Below are positions 26,567-35,113 of a DNA stretch of 64,000 nt, piece after piece (the stretch's first letter is position 1; every line of letters begins with the position of its first letter). The DNA comes from Roseateles sp. YR242 (GTDB taxonomy: Bacteria; Pseudomonadota; Gammaproteobacteria; Burkholderiales; Burkholderiaceae_C): NCBI RefSeq assembly GCF_900109745.1, contig NZ_FOAV01000017.1, positions 36,802 through 100,801 on the forward strand, given 5' to 3'. A program made the position numbers and the translations under genes. The notes beneath the pieces are model-generated. The model was not told the origin of the DNA. It saw nothing but the letters and a program-made list of their open reading frames with translations, and did not search any database.

Positions 26567-26890
26567 GTGCTCTACAAGTTCAAATCCAAGGCCGGCGCTG
26601 ACGTCATCATGCTGCAGCCGCACGGTGATCAAGCCCTCCAGGTGCTGGGTCGTGAACCCTCGACAACCGGCATCTTCCAGTTGTCGGATCTGCCCTCGCT
26701 GATCCAGCGTGCCGAGGCGGCCATCGCCGACGAGCAATCAGCCCAGGAACGGGCCCAGGCCGAGGCGCAGGCGGAGGGGCGCAAGCCACCCGCCCGGCCC
26801 GAGGTGGCATTGCGCCAGCGGCTGTGGCCGCTGCTGGAACTGATGCGAGCAGCGGCCGCTGCCCAGGCCGACGTGACCTGGGGAGTTTGA
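26567..26890 (+). CDS. DUF1840 domain protein
   Basis: A 107-residue small protein beginning MLYKFKSKAGADVIMLQPHG, the recognisable head of DUF1840, found in beta- and gammaproteobacteria. A central Ala/Glu/Gln-rich stretch (residues 50-75) looks helical. It starts at a GTG after an AGGAG site. The stop codon directly abuts the GTG of the following phosphatase gene, so they are co-translated. Function of the family is unknown. Confidence 0.82.
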   Translation: MLYKFKSKAGADVIMLQPHGDQALQVLGREPSTTGIFQLSDLPSLIQRAEAAIADEQSAQERAQAEAQAEGRKPPARPEVALRQRLWPLLELMRAAAAAQADVTWGV

Positions 26891-27565
26891 GTGGAATCAA
26901 CCTTGATCCTGGCCATCCGCCATGGCGAGACCGCCTGGAACCGGGAAGGCCGCCTGCAAGGGCATCTGAACCTGCCTTTGAATGAACTGGGCGAGCGGCA
27001 GGCGGAGCGCCTGGGCGAGGCACTGGCCGATGAATCGATCCAGGCCGTCTACGCCAGCGACCTGGATCGCGCCGCGACCACCGCCCGCGCGCTGGCCTTG
27101 CCCCACGGCCTGACGGTGACCACCGACGTGCGTCTGCGTGAACGCAGCTTCGGCCGCTTTGAAGGCAAGCTCTGGACGGAACTGGAGGCCGAGTCGCCCG
27201 AAGCCGCCTTGCGCTGGCGCCAGCGGGACCCGGATTTCGAGCCCCCCGGCGGCGAAAGCCTCAACACCTTCTATGCGCGTTGTGTGGCGGCTGCCTCCGC
27301 GCTGGCCTCCGCGCATCCGGGGCAAACCGTGGCCCTGGTGGCGCACGGAGGCGTGCTGGATTGTCTGTACCGTGCGGCCACCCGGGTCGACCTGCAGGCG
27401 CCGCGCAGCTGGGTGCTGGGCAATGCCAGCATCAACCGGCTGATCTACACGCCGCAAGGCTTCAGCCTGGTGGGATGGAATGACGACCACCACCTGCAGG
27501 GCCTGACGCTGGATGACCCCGGTGTGCCGGGCTTCATGCCGGGGGCCAGGACCGCACGCGCCTGA
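26891..27565 (+). CDS. Histidine phosphatase family protein (GpmB-like)
   Basis: A 224-residue branch-1 histidine phosphatase. The phosphohistidine motif RHGETAWN lies at residues 10-17, followed by GRLQGHLNLPLNELGERQA; the second active-site region is VALVAHGGVLD with the conserved His. The family includes phosphoglycerate mutase-like and broad phosphatase enzymes, and the sequence does not decide between them. It starts with GTG immediately after the DUF1840 stop. A 12-bp tandem repeat begins at its stop codon. Confidence 0.9.
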   Translation: MESTLILAIRHGETAWNREGRLQGHLNLPLNELGERQAERLGEALADESIQAVYASDLDRAATTARALALPHGLTVTTDVRLRERSFGRFEGKLWTELEAESPEAALRWRQRDPDFEPPGGESLNTFYARCVAAASALASAHPGQTVALVAHGGVLDCLYRAATRVDLQAPRSWVLGNASINRLIYTPQGFSLVGWNDDHHLQGLTLDDPGVPGFMPGARTARA

Positions 27566-27600
27566 GCAAGCGCCTGGGCAAGCGCCTGGGCAAGCGCCCT
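27565..27600 (+). repeat. Three tandem 12-bp repeats
   Basis: The unit GGCAAGCGCCTG occurs three times (27565-27576, 27577-27588, 27589-27600) with one or two changes in the first and last copies, starting on the last base of the phosphatase stop codon. Because the unit is a multiple of three and reads open, it may have arisen by slippage at the gene end. Confidence 0.7.
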
Positions 27601-27963
27601 TGTGCTTCGCATTGCGCCCGAATTCAATCCCTATCAAAGAACGCTATTCGACCCCGAGGTTTCCCTAACGCACATTTTCGTGAGGACCTTGCTCGTCTTT
27701 GTAGTGTTGTGCGGCATTGCAGTCTCTTCATGGCATGCCCCCTTCTCTGGCTGATCGCTCAGATCCCTGTGTTCATGGGGTTTCTGGGCTGCCTGGCTTC
27801 GATCGTCGGCAGCTTCATGCTGTCACCGTCTCCCTAGCGTAGAACTGTTGCGATTTTGCGTCGGGCTCCCTGGGTGCGTGCATCGCACTTCTATACTGCG
27901 CACACTCTGCAGTACGCCCTTCGCGCCATTCGCGACAACTTTCTCCAACAGATGAAGGTGAAT
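27601..27963 (+). promoter_or_regulatory. Upstream region of the porin gene
   Basis: This AT-richer 363-bp gap feeds the porin gene. A TATACT hexamer at 27892-27897 is the best -10 candidate, about 70 bp before the start, with no good -35. A 35-codon hydrophobic frame at 27730-27837 has no ribosome-binding site and is not called a gene. Confidence 0.3.
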
Positions 27964-28938
27964 ATGAAGAAGATTGCCATTGCTGCTGCCATTGCGGCCC
28001 TGTCTGCACCGGTGTTTGCCCAGAGCTCTGTCACGCTGTGGGGTCGTATCAACACCTCGATGGAATCCCAGAAGACCGGCAACGGCGATCGCGTCTCGGT
28101 GCTGCAGAACAATGCCTCGCGTCTGGGCTTCAAGGGCACGGAAGATCTGGGTGGCGGCCTGAAGGCGAGCTTCGCCCTGGAACACGGCCTGAATTCGGAC
28201 AACGGCGCATCCAGCGGCGGCACCCAGTTCTGGGGCCGTGAAGCAAGCGTGCAACTGGCGGGTGATTTCGGCGCGGTGCGCCTGGGCCGCTGGACCAATG
28301 GCAGCTACTACGCCACGGCCGACTACGTGTCCATGCACAACCATGACACCGGCACCTCGTCCGATGCGCTGTATTCCGGCGTGGGTTTCTTCACCCCGAA
28401 CGGCAACCCGCAAAGCAACAAGATCGCCTACTTCACGCCCAACCTCGAAGGCTTCAACGCCGAGCTGTCGCTGCATGCCGGCGAAGGCGTGGACAAGCGT
28501 GCCTATGACGTGGCGCTGAACTACGACCAGGGCCCTCTGCACCTGGGCGGCGGCTACACCAAGCAAGGCAGCGCCAGCCAGTACGCCGTGCGCGCCCTGT
28601 ATGAACTGGGCCCGTTCACCTTCGGCGGCTATGTGCAGCGCGAAGACAGCGGCGTGGCGCAATCCGTCGGCGCGAAGGACACCCGCACCATCGGTCGCCT
28701 GTCCGGCATGTACACCCTGGGTCAGTCCGAATTCCACCTGAACGTGGGCGGCACCAAGGCGGGTGGCTACTCGTTCAACGGCGGCCGCAACGGCGGCAAG
28801 CAATACACGCTGGGCTACAACTACAACCTGAGCAAGCGCACCAAGGTGTATGGCTTCTACACCGCGGTGGACGCCAGCACGCCCAACAAGGCGGACGATT
28901 TCAACTCGTTCGCCGTCGGTATCCGCCACAACTTCTGA
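27964..28938 (+). CDS. Gram-negative trimeric porin
   Basis: A 324-residue general porin of the betaproteobacterial (OmpC/Bordetella-type) family. The ATG at 27964 opens a signal peptide (KKIAIAAAIAALSAPVFA, cleaved before QSSVTLWGR). SSVTLWGRINTSME is the first beta strand, SRLGFKGTEDLGGGLKASF is the family signature, and the protein ends in the phenylalanine of GIRHNF for barrel assembly. It forms diffusion channels in the outer membrane. It is monocistronic, with its own long leader and a strong terminator. Confidence 0.95.
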   Translation: MKKIAIAAAIAALSAPVFAQSSVTLWGRINTSMESQKTGNGDRVSVLQNNASRLGFKGTEDLGGGLKASFALEHGLNSDNGASSGGTQFWGREASVQLAGDFGAVRLGRWTNGSYYATADYVSMHNHDTGTSSDALYSGVGFFTPNGNPQSNKIAYFTPNLEGFNAELSLHAGEGVDKRAYDVALNYDQGPLHLGGGYTKQGSASQYAVRALYELGPFTFGGYVQREDSGVAQSVGAKDTRTIGRLSGMYTLGQSEFHLNVGGTKAGGYSFNGGRNGGKQYTLGYNYNLSKRTKVYGFYTAVDASTPNKADDFNSFAVGIRHNF

Positions 28939-29001
28939 TCCACGTCCGGGCCTGGCGCCCGGTGTGTGGATGCAGCAGATGCAGCCCCGCGCTGCACAAG
29001 C

Positions 29002-29035
29002 AAAAAGGCACCCTGCGACAGGGTGCCTTTTTTTT
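29002..29035. terminator. Bidirectional intrinsic terminator
   Basis: AAAAAGGCACCCTG, a CGA loop and CAGGGTGCC followed by T8 lie between the convergent porin and ruvB genes. A and T tracts on both sides suit termination in both directions. Confidence 0.93.
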
Positions 29036-29062
29036 CATGGGCGGTGCCGGTGGGTTGAGGCG

Positions 29063-30124
29063 CTATTCGTCAAACAGTTGGCCCGCCTGCTTGGGCGGTG
29101 CCACGCCCAGGTGGCGGTAGGCCGCCATCGTGGCGATACGGCCCCGGGGCGTGCGTTGCAGGAAGCCCTGCTGGATGAGGTAGGGCTCGATGACGTCCTC
29201 GATGGTGCCGGACTCCTCGCCAATGGCGGCCGCCACGTTGTCCAGCCCGACCGGGCCGCCGTCGAAGCGATGCACCACCGCCTCCAGCAGCTTGCGGTCC
29301 ATCAGGTCAAAGCCTTGCGGGTCCACGTCCAGCATGGCGAGTGCCTTCTCGGCCATGGGGATTGTGATGGTGCCGTCACCCTTCACATCGGCGTAGTCAC
29401 GCACGCGGCGCAGCAGCCGGTTGGCGATACGCGGGGTGCCGCGGGAGCGGCGGGCGATCTCCAGCGCGCCACCGGCTTCGATGGGCGCGTTCAGCAGCGC
29501 GGCCGAGCGGGTGACGATGCGCTGCAGTTCCGGCGCCGTGTAGAACTCCAGCCGGGCGACGATGCCGAAGCGGTCGCGCAGCGGGTTGGTCAGCATGCCG
29601 GCACGGGTGGTGGCGCCCACCAGGGTGAAGGGCTGCAAGTCCAGCTTGATGGAACGGGCCGCCGGGCCTTCGCCGATCATGATGTCGATCTGGTAGTCCT
29701 CCAGCGCCGGGTACAGGATTTCCTCGACGACCGGGGACAGGCGGTGGATCTCGTCGATGAAGAGGACGTCGTTGCGCTCCAGGTTGGTGAGAATGGCCGC
29801 CAGGTCCTTGGGTTTTTCCAGGACCGGGCCACTGGTCTGGCGCAGGTTGACGCCCAGCTCGGCCGCAATGATGTGGCTGAGGGTGGTCTTGCCCAGGCCG
29901 GGCGGGCCGAAGAGCAGCACATGGTCCAGCGCTTCACCGCGCTTGCGGGCCGCGCCGATGAAGATTTCCAGCTGCTCGCGGGCCTTGGCCTGGCCGACAT
30001 ACTCGTCCAGCAGCTTGGGCCGCAGGGCGCGTTCAATCGCGTCCTCGTTGGGCGAGGTCGGATGGGCGCTGATCAGGCGGGCCTGCTGGGGCGCTGGGCT
30101 GAAGTCGTCGGTCTGGATGCTCAT
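29063..30124 (-). CDS. ruvB: Holliday junction branch-migration ATPase RuvB
   Basis: A 353-residue AAA+ motor that, with RuvA, drives branch migration of Holliday junctions in recombinational repair. Walker A is GPPGLGKT (73-80) and Walker B FIDEIHRL (about 122-129); the arginine finger region GPAARS and the C-terminal winged helix ([11 protein letters not shown] onwards) are present. Length and N-terminal [11 protein letters not shown] match the family. It is transcribed after ruvA with a 40-bp gap; ruvC is not in the window. Confidence 0.98.
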   Translation of the reverse strand: MSIQTDDFSPAPQQARLISAHPTSPNEDAIERALRPKLLDEYVGQAKAREQLEIFIGAARKRGEALDHVLLFGPPGLGKTTLSHIIAAELGVNLRQTSGPVLEKPKDLAAILTNLERNDVLFIDEIHRLSPVVEEILYPALEDYQIDIMIGEGPAARSIKLDLQPFTLVGATTRAGMLTNPLRDRFGIVARLEFYTAPELQRIVTRSAALLNAPIEAGGALEIARRSRGTPRIANRLLRRVRDYADVKGDGTITIPMAEKALAMLDVDPQGFDLMDRKLLEAVVHRFDGGPVGLDNVAAAIGEESGTIEDVIEPYLIQQGFLQRTPRGRIATMAAYRHLGVAPPKQAGQLFDE

Positions 30125-30164
30125 GACGGAAGGGATTGTCGCGGCTCAGGGGCGCAGGTGCCGC

Positions 30165-30734
30165 TCAGGAGAGATGTTTCATCGCGAGCTTGATGCCGTC
30201 GCTGACGGAGGCGTCTGGTGGCAAGGTCTTGAGGGCCGAGCCGGCTTCCTTTTCGCTGTAACCGAGCGCGACCAGCGCTTGCAGAATGTCCGCCTGGTTG
30301 TCGTTGGCCACGGTGACGGGGAGGGCGAGGTCGGGGCCCAGCTTGCCCTTGAGCTCCAGAAGCAGCCGCTCGGCCGTCTTTTTGCCAATGCCCGGCACCT
30401 TCACCAGCCGCCCGGTCTCCTGCTTGGAGATGGCCTGGGCAAGTTCGGGCACGGACAGGCCGGAAAGCAGCGACAGCGCCATCTTGGGGCCCACCCCGCT
30501 GATCTTGATCAGCAGCCGGAAGGTGTTGCGCTCTTCAGCGGTGAGGAAACCAAACAGGACGTGCGCATCCTCGCGGATCGACAGATGCGTGAGAAGGCTG
30601 GCGCGCTCGCCCAGCGCAGGGAGGTTGAAGAAGGTGCTCATGGGCACATCCACTTCATAGCCGACGCCCTGGACGTCGATCAGAATCTGCGGGGGCGATT
30701 TTTCCGCAATGACGCCGGTGAGTCTGCCAATCAT
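30165..30734 (-). CDS. ruvA: Holliday junction DNA-binding protein RuvA
   Basis: A 189-residue protein that binds four-way junctions as a tetramer and loads RuvB. The N-terminal OB fold ([28 protein letters not shown]), the helix-hairpin-helix pair ([15 protein letters not shown] and [20 protein letters not shown]) and the C-terminal RuvB-binding helices ([17 protein letters not shown]) are in order. First gene of the ruvAB pair. Confidence 0.98.
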   Translation of the reverse strand: MIGRLTGVIAEKSPPQILIDVQGVGYEVDVPMSTFFNLPALGERASLLTHLSIREDAHVLFGFLTAEERNTFRLLIKISGVGPKMALSLLSGLSVPELAQAISKQETGRLVKVPGIGKKTAERLLLELKGKLGPDLALPVTVANDNQADILQALVALGYSEKEAGSALKTLPPDASVSDGIKLAMKHLS

Positions 30735-30772
30735 GGGCGGATTATCTGACGGGGTTGGGGGAGGGAGGGGGC

Positions 30773-30876
30773 GCGTGCTTCGTGGGCCGGATTCATGCGC
30801 TGGATTCGTGGGTCGGATGCGAGCGCCGGGCTCGTGCGCCGGACTCCTGCGTCAGATTCCTGCGCCAGACTCCTGC
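30773..30876 (+). repeat. Array of 13-bp degenerate tandem repeats
   Basis: Seven consecutive 13-bp units from 30786 to 30876, for example GCCGGACTCCTGC (30838), GTCAGATTCCTGC (30851) and GCCAGACTCCTGC (30864), plus a weaker one at 30773. Units are most alike at the right-hand end, where the array runs into the structured element at 30875. No spacers, so this is not a CRISPR array. Confidence 0.8.
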
Positions 30877-30997
30877 GCCAGAAAGCGCCGGCCCGGTACC
30901 CTTTTCCTCCATGTCCCTTCTGCCTCGGCTCCGCCGAGTCATTCATTCCTTGACTTACGGAAAAGGGCACCGGGCCGACACTTTCCGAACCGAGGAC
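30875..30997 (+). repeat. Structured dispersed element, copy 1 (candidate structured RNA)
   Basis: From outside in: GCGCCAGAAAGCGCC (30875-30889); an 18-base arm GGCCCGGTACCCTTTTCC (30890-30907) that pairs with 30959-30976 with a single A-C mismatch; and a 51-nt loop containing ATGTCCCT and the hairpin CTCGGC-TCC-GCCGAG (30924-30938). GAAAG (30881-30885) can also pair with CTTTC (30981-30985), and ACCGAGGAC ends the unit. The same layout with unrelated arm sequence occurs at 41538-41660. A further 9-bp hairpin (31015-31023 with 31031-31039) follows. No protein reading frame is shared by the copies. It lies between ruvA and a response regulator gene. Its orientation as a transcript is assumed. 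Confidence 0.75.
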
Positions 30998-31078
30998 TTT
31001 CAGGCACGAGCCGTCCGGGCCTCGACGCGAGAGGCCCGGGGGCGCCGGACGAGAGACCGGCGGTTTGGGTGAGGGGAA

Positions 31079-31732
31079 TCAGTTGCGGCCGAACAGGCCC
31101 AGACGCTGCGCTTCCAGCGCAGCTTCAGCACGCGAACTGACGTTGAGCTTGCGGTAGATCTGCTTGACGTAGTCCGCAATGGTGTGCCGGGATAGACCCA
31201 GCTGCACACCAATTTCCGGCAGGGTGAACCCCTTGGCCACACGCAGCAGAACTTCCGTCTCGCGGTCAGTCAGGGAGACTTCATGCAGCACAGCCGCCGC
31301 CTGCGGGCGACGCTGCGAGGTGAAGTAGGCGATGACCTTGCGGGCAATGGAGGGCGACAACGGCGGCTCGCCCTGGCTGATGCGCTGCAGTTGCTCCACC
31401 AGCAATTCGCGAGACTGCTCCTTGAGCAGATAACCGAAGGCACCCGCCTGCAACGCAGGGAAAAGATGCTCGTCATCATCATGGATGGTGACGATGACCG
31501 ACTGCACCTCCGGCTGCTTCTCGCGCAAGGCCGTGATGACCTCCACGCCAGAGCCGTCAGGCAAGCCCAGGTCCAGCAAGGCCAGCGTGAAGCGCTGGCT
31601 GTTGACCTGCTGCAGTGCATCCTGCACGCGCGAGCATTCAGTCACCACCGCATTGGCAAAGACCTGTTTGATCAGGACCTTCAACCAGGCACGGATTTCA
31701 GGAATGTCTTCGAGGAGCAGGATGTGATTCAT
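31079..31732 (-). CDS. NarL/FixJ-family response regulator
   Basis: A 217-residue two-component regulator. The receiver domain (residues 1-120) has the acidic pair LLLEDIP, the phospho-accepting Asp in LALLDLGLPDGSG and the conserved Lys in GYLLKEQS. Residues 150-215 are a LuxR-type HTH (LTDRETEVLLRVAKGFTLPEIGVQLGLSRHTIADYVKQIYRKL). The DNA-binding half reads ...VQLGLSRHTIADYV, with ADYV in place of the common VKTH. It lies 287 bp downstream of a histidine kinase gene on the same strand, its likely partner. Confidence 0.9.
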   Translation of the reverse strand: MNHILLLEDIPEIRAWLKVLIKQVFANAVVTECSRVQDALQQVNSQRFTLALLDLGLPDGSGVEVITALREKQPEVQSVIVTIHDDDEHLFPALQAGAFGYLLKEQSRELLVEQLQRISQGEPPLSPSIARKVIAYFTSQRRPQAAAVLHEVSLTDRETEVLLRVAKGFTLPEIGVQLGLSRHTIADYVKQIYRKLNVSSRAEAALEAQRLGLFGRN

Positions 31733-32019
31733 GGCGCGCGATTCTTGCTCAATTTCCCTTGGAGACGACCCAACAGCCGAACGCTATGGGCCCCAATGCA
31801 ACACTACGGCTTTATTGCCACTGTGCCTACCCTCATCACCGCGAGATAACCACGACGTGGGCAAAGCGTCACGCCCCAAAGCCCCCAAAGGTGGGAAACC
31901 CGTCGAGATCCACTTGCAAGCTGCCTTGGATCTGCCTGCAATCTGCCCGCAACCCACTGGCCATCGGCGCAGGAGGGCTCAGACGCCGATTGACGCCCAT
32001 CGCCCCCCATCGACGCCCA

Positions 32020-33519
32020 TCACAAGGGAATGGTCAGTCGGATGACCGTCCCCCAGCCCGGACCCGATTCCACCAGGCACTGGCCGTGCATCTGCTTGGC
32101 GCGCGACTTCATGCTGGCCATGCCATGTCCCTTGTCCAGGCGACCTTCCAGTTCCAGTGGAATACCCTGACCGTTGTCCTGGATCACCACCGAGAAGTAG
32201 CCGTCCTGCGCCGAGCAGCCCACCACGCAATGGGTCGCACCACTGTGCTTGATGATGTTGCTCACCGCCTCGCGCAGGATGCGGGTGGTCTGGACATAAG
32301 CGCGCGCCGGGAAGGTGTGCTCGATGTCCTCCGCAGGCGATTTCCATTCCGCCAGGATGTTGGCCTGCGCCAGCCGTGAGACGACTTCGGCTCGCCAGTC
32401 GCCCAGCGCGTCCAGCAACTGCACCGGCTTGCCGGTCAGGCCCCGCACCGACAGCCGCATTTCCTCCAGCGCTTCCCGCGCCAGGGTGGAGATGCGGTCG
32501 GATTCGCTGGTGTGCACGATGGTCAGCAGCTTGGCGCCCAGGTCGTCATGCAGGTCCGCCGCAATGCGTTTGCGCTCACGCTCGGTGACCTGCTCCAGCT
32601 TGGCCTCCGCCACCTGATCGAAATGGCGCTCCAGTTCGGCGATTCGCTCCTGCAGCCGCAGTTCGCCCTGCAGAACCTGCAGCTCCGCCTGGGTGAGCGC
32701 GCGGGAAAACTCGCGGATGCGGTGCAGGCCCAGCCCCGTCAACGCCAACGGCACCAGCACGCTGGGAATGCCGCGCCCCGGCAGCAGCCCGGCCGCCAGC
32801 ACCGCCAACCCGCCCAGGCCCATCAACCCGCAGTTCAAGTAGAAATCCGTGCGCTGATAACGCTCCTCCACCGTGGGCAGGAACATGTCCTGCCACAGAT
32901 GCCAGAGATGCCAGCCCATGCCCGCGAGCAGTTGCAGCCCCAGCCACCAGGTCACGCCGGTGGCCAACTGGGCATGGGGAATGGGCAGCAGCAGCGTCCA
33001 CGGCAGCAACACGGCCTGCAGCAGCAGGGCGCGCCGCAACCGGCGGTCGCGCCTGCGAACCCGGCGCATCAGGTATTGAAGGGCGATCCAGACCAGCCAC
33101 GGCGCCAGCACGATGGCCAACGCGGTGGGCCAGGGCGTGTGGGGCAATACGCCCACCAGCAGCACCCACCCTGGCATCAGCGCCGCCAACCAGGCAATGT
33201 GGCGTTGCGCACGCCGCTGCCAGATCAACAGGCCCAGCACCAGAGCCACTGCCAGTACCACGGCGTTGAGCCCGCCAATCACCCAGTCGATGGCATGGGC
33301 GTGCGCCAGGGCCGTTGGCGTTGGCATGGTCACACCCGAGGCCTGCCCTGCCGAGGCGTTCAAACCCTGCGCCAGTGCCCGGCGGGGGGCGGCCCCCAGC
33401 GCGCTGCACGCGAGAAACAGACATGTGGCGACCCGGCCGGCCTGCAATGCCGGCGATGCCAGCGAGATCGGCGATGCCGGTGGCCGGTGTGGCCCGTGAT
33501 GAACTGGGGTGCGCTCCAT
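32020..33519 (-). CDS. NarX/DesK-type sensor histidine kinase
   Basis: A kinase of up to 499 residues. A possible signal segment is followed by about six membrane helices (residues about 75-275) with no recognised sensor domain. The HisKA_3 dimerisation helix carries the phospho-His in ERERKRIAADLHDDLGAKLL (about 337). The ATPase domain has REAVSNIIKHSGA, DNGQGI and GHGMASMKSRA. It is the likely partner of the response regulator downstream. The start is unsure: neither the ATG at 33519 nor the one at 33327 has a good ribosome-binding site. It is head to head with phoH with only 11 bp between. Confidence 0.87.
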   Translation of the reverse strand: MERTPVHHGPHRPPASPISLASPALQAGRVATCLFLACSALGAAPRRALAQGLNASAGQASGVTMPTPTALAHAHAIDWVIGGLNAVVLAVALVLGLLIWQRRAQRHIAWLAALMPGWVLLVGVLPHTPWPTALAIVLAPWLVWIALQYLMRRVRRRDRRLRRALLLQAVLLPWTLLLPIPHAQLATGVTWWLGLQLLAGMGWHLWHLWQDMFLPTVEERYQRTDFYLNCGLMGLGGLAVLAAGLLPGRGIPSVLVPLALTGLGLHRIREFSRALTQAELQVLQGELRLQERIAELERHFDQVAEAKLEQVTERERKRIAADLHDDLGAKLLTIVHTSESDRISTLAREALEEMRLSVRGLTGKPVQLLDALGDWRAEVVSRLAQANILAEWKSPAEDIEHTFPARAYVQTTRILREAVSNIIKHSGATHCVVGCSAQDGYFSVVIQDNGQGIPLELEGRLDKGHGMASMKSRAKQMHGQCLVESGPGWGTVIRLTIPL

Positions 33520-33530
33520 GGAGGACGATT

Positions 33531-34673
33531 GTGCAGGCCGAACCGCACGCTCCGGCGCCCGCGGGCGACAATAGCGCGCTTGACCCCCCTGAATACGGAG
33601 CTTCGGCTGCCTTGAACCTGCGCCACGCCTTCACCCCCGCCGATAACCATCGCCTGTCGCACCTGTGCGGCTCGCTGGACGAGCACCTCCGCGCCATCGA
33701 GGCCGCGTTGCAGGTGCGCATCAAGCACCGCGCCGAGCATTTCCAGATCGAGGGCGAGAAGCCCGCCGTGCAACGCACGCTGGCTCTGCTGGAGTCGCTC
33801 TATGCCCGTGCCGACCACGCCATTGCGCCGGAAACCCTGCGCCTGGCCCTCGTGGAAGCTGCCGGCCACGGCGCCCTGGCCAACGGTGATGACGCCGCGC
33901 CCGGGGACGGCAGTGTGGTGCTGCGCACCCGCCGCGCCGACCTGGCCGGACGTACCGCCAACCAGCATCAATACCTGCGCCAGATCCTGTCGCACGACAT
34001 CAGCTTCGGGATCGGCCCGGCGGGTACCGGCAAGACCTTCCTGGCCGTGGCCTGCGCCGTGGATGCACTGGAACGCTCGTCGGTGCAGCGCATCATCCTG
34101 ACGCGTCCCGCGGTCGAGGCCGGCGAACGGCTGGGTTTCCTGCCCGGTGACCTGGCGCAGAAGGTAGACCCCTACCTGCGCCCGCTCTACGACGCGCTGT
34201 ATGACCTGATGGGCTTCGACCGCGTGACCAAGGCCTTCGACAAGGGCCAGCTGGAGATCGCGCCGTTGGCCTTCATGCGGGGCCGCACGCTGAACCATGC
34301 GTTTGTGATCCTGGACGAGGCGCAGAACACCACGCCGGAACAGATGAAGATGTTCCTCACCCGCATCGGCTTTGGCAGCAAGTGCGTAGTCACCGGTGAC
34401 ACCAGCCAGATCGACCTGCCCCGTGGCATGGTCAGCGGGCTGGTGGACGCCGAGCGCGTGCTGGAGGGCGTGGACGGCATTGCCATGACCCGCTTCACAC
34501 GGGCGGACGTGGTGCGCCATCCCCTGGTGGCGCGCATCGTGCAGGCGTATGAGGAGCAGCAGACGGCGCGGCAGTTGCAGGAGGACCAGGAAGCCCAGGG
34601 AGCCCAGGGAGCCCGCCGGGCTCAGGCCGTCCGTGAACCCACCGCGCGCAGCAAGGCAGGGGCCAAGCGATGA
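33531..34673 (+). CDS. phoH: PhoH family ATPase (PhoL/YbeZ)
   Basis: A 380-residue PhoH-like P-loop NTPase. Walker A is GPAGTGKT (162-169) and Walker [22 protein letters not shown] is the family signature. An N-terminal KH-like region (residues 30-100) suggests RNA binding. I use the GTG at 33531, which has GGAGGA 5 bases upstream; longer readings start within the kinase gene on the other strand. The C-terminal tail is Gln/Glu/Ala-rich, with a short repeat QEAQGAQGA. It precedes ybeY with an ATGA overlap, the common pairing in ribosome and RNA quality control. Confidence 0.92.
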   Translation: MQAEPHAPAPAGDNSALDPPEYGASAALNLRHAFTPADNHRLSHLCGSLDEHLRAIEAALQVRIKHRAEHFQIEGEKPAVQRTLALLESLYARADHAIAPETLRLALVEAAGHGALANGDDAAPGDGSVVLRTRRADLAGRTANQHQYLRQILSHDISFGIGPAGTGKTFLAVACAVDALERSSVQRIILTRPAVEAGERLGFLPGDLAQKVDPYLRPLYDALYDLMGFDRVTKAFDKGQLEIAPLAFMRGRTLNHAFVILDEAQNTTPEQMKMFLTRIGFGSKCVVTGDTSQIDLPRGMVSGLVDAERVLEGVDGIAMTRFTRADVVRHPLVARIVQAYEEQQTARQLQEDQEAQGAQGARRAQAVREPTARSKAGAKR

Positions 34674-35113
34674 GTCAACCGGACCTGAGCCTGTCGCTGC
34701 AGTTTGCCGACCCCCGCCACAAGGCGCTGCTGCCGCGCCACAAGGTGATTCGCTGGATGCGGGCCGCCCTGGAATTGCCGGGCGAGATGACCGTGCGCAT
34801 CGTCGATGCGCAGGAGGGGCGCACCCTCAACCACGAGTACCGCCAGAAGGATTACGCCACCAACGTGCTGACCTTCGACTACAGCCATGAGCCGGTGGTG
34901 GCGGCGGATCTGGTCATCTGTGCCGAGGTGGTGGAGCGCGAGGCCCGGGACATGGGCCTGGACCTCACGGCCCATTACGCCCACATGCTGGTGCACGGCA
35001 CACTTCACGCGCAGGGCTACGACCACGAGGAAGACGACGAGGCGGAATACATGGAGGCCCGCGAAACCGAAGTGATGCTGGCCCTCGGATTCCCGGACCC
35101 CTACAAGAAATAA
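34670..35113 (+). CDS. ybeY: Endoribonuclease YbeY
   Basis: A 147-residue zinc-dependent RNase needed for 16S rRNA 3'-end maturation and ribosome quality control. The metal motif H3xH5xH is intact (His109, His113, His119 in [11 protein letters not shown]), and [19 protein letters not shown] is the conserved central strand region. It is translated after phoH through an ATGA overlap. Its stop codon directly abuts the stop of the convergent corA gene, leaving no room for a terminator between them. Confidence 0.97.
   Translation: MSQPDLSLSLQFADPRHKALLPRHKVIRWMRAALELPGEMTVRIVDAQEGRTLNHEYRQKDYATNVLTFDYSHEPVVAADLVICAEVVEREARDMGLDLTAHYAHMLVHGTLHAQGYDHEEDDEAEYMEARETEVMLALGFPDPYKK

Noticed and set aside
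27730..27837. A 35-codon hydrophobic frame upstream of the porin gene
   Set aside because: No ribosome-binding site before the ATG and no similarity. The hydrophobic character is the only support.
30773..30876. Possible CRISPR array
   Set aside because: Units are only 13 bp, degenerate, directly adjoining and without spacers; no cas genes are present.
30911..31072. The conserved ATG in the structured element as the start of a small protein
   Set aside because: In copy 1 the frame runs 54 codons, but in copy 2 the same ATG reaches a stop after 13 codons because of a one-base deletion. The arms differ wholly, so no protein is conserved.
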